A program made the position numbers and the translations under genes. Below the pieces are notes generated by a model. That model was not told where the DNA came from. It searched no databases and saw only the letters and a program-made list of their open reading frames with translations. This document shows positions 63,936 to 64,000 of a stretch of DNA of 64,000 nt, piece by piece. Each line of letters opens with the position of its first letter. Position 1 is the stretch's first letter. The DNA is from Molanna angustata (taxonomy: Eukaryota; Arthropoda; Insecta; Trichoptera; Molannidae), in NCBI GenBank assembly GCA_963576475.1, contig OY754987.1, positions 12,074,347 through 12,138,346 of the forward strand, read 5' to 3'.

Positions 63936-64000
63936 ACAGAAATTTTAATTTCTGTCCATGAACGTCCCATATTATGGGACAAATTATTATCGAACCGCGA

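Overview
The window is non-coding-rich, AT-rich insect nuclear DNA, most likely from a moth or butterfly. The evidence for Lepidoptera is indirect: RTE-type LINE debris with characteristic C-terminal motifs, several tRNA-headed SINE families, a helentron-like non-autonomous family, and an animal STK32-type kinase gene with short exons in long introns. No bacterial operons, rRNA, CRISPR array or LTR retrotransposon was seen. Nearly every longer open frame is a transposon remnant or a simple-repeat artefact.

The only clear host gene is an STK32/YANK-like serine/threonine kinase on the + strand. The first coding exon is at 42192-42243 (a myristoylation-type N terminus) and the second at 48709-48764 (glycine-rich loop). 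They splice in frame and are separated by a 6.5 kb intron packed with repeats. The rest of the kinase lies beyond the right edge, because no further exon was found up to 64000.

Repeat families named here are: family H, helentron/HINE-like, about 1 kb, with inverted subterminal repeats and a 3' hairpin (6001-9084 three in tandem, 39414-39903, 43693-44673, 46016-47363 and fragments); FB, a 660-bp foldback element (1-171, 50890-51551, 62559-63224); family N, a MITE-like element (3612-4257, 18603-19020, 37962-38340, 58310-58620) that has seeded a 61-bp minisatellite at 59937-60489; family T, elements that begin with a TTTACTCTCCAC hairpin or its AACTCCTCACTA variant (14311-15130, 49120-49420, 49860-50080, 57480-59230, 62110-63310); and short retroposons SINE-A, SINE-B, SINE-C (tRNA-like heads) and SINE-D (shares a 3' end with an RTE family).

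Region by region: 1-6000 holds LINE fragments of two clades, family N and SINEs. 6001-9935 holds the tandem family H triplet and a 220-bp direct repeat. 10122-12190 holds a TIR element and an R1-like LINE fragment. 12.5-20.7 kb holds SINEs, RTE debris and families T and N. 21766-21885 is an unusual GC-rich array of micro-hairpins. 22-31 kb holds RTE and jockey/CR1-like LINE fragments, foldbacks and a Penelope-like fragment. 33.7-39.9 kb holds LINEs, a hAT element, a PIF/Harbinger-type MITE and family H. 41.8-48.8 kb is the kinase gene 5' part. Its second intron continues through 50-64 kb with FB, a well-preserved 5'-truncated LINE (52820-54956), SINEs, the minisatellite, a long TTTA tract and a CpG-rich block at the right edge.

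The elements nest in readable order: Tigger inside family H, FB inside family T, SINE-B and SINE-C inside RTE, LINE inside an older LINE tail, family H end inside an R1-like LINE. This gives a relative chronology of insertions.
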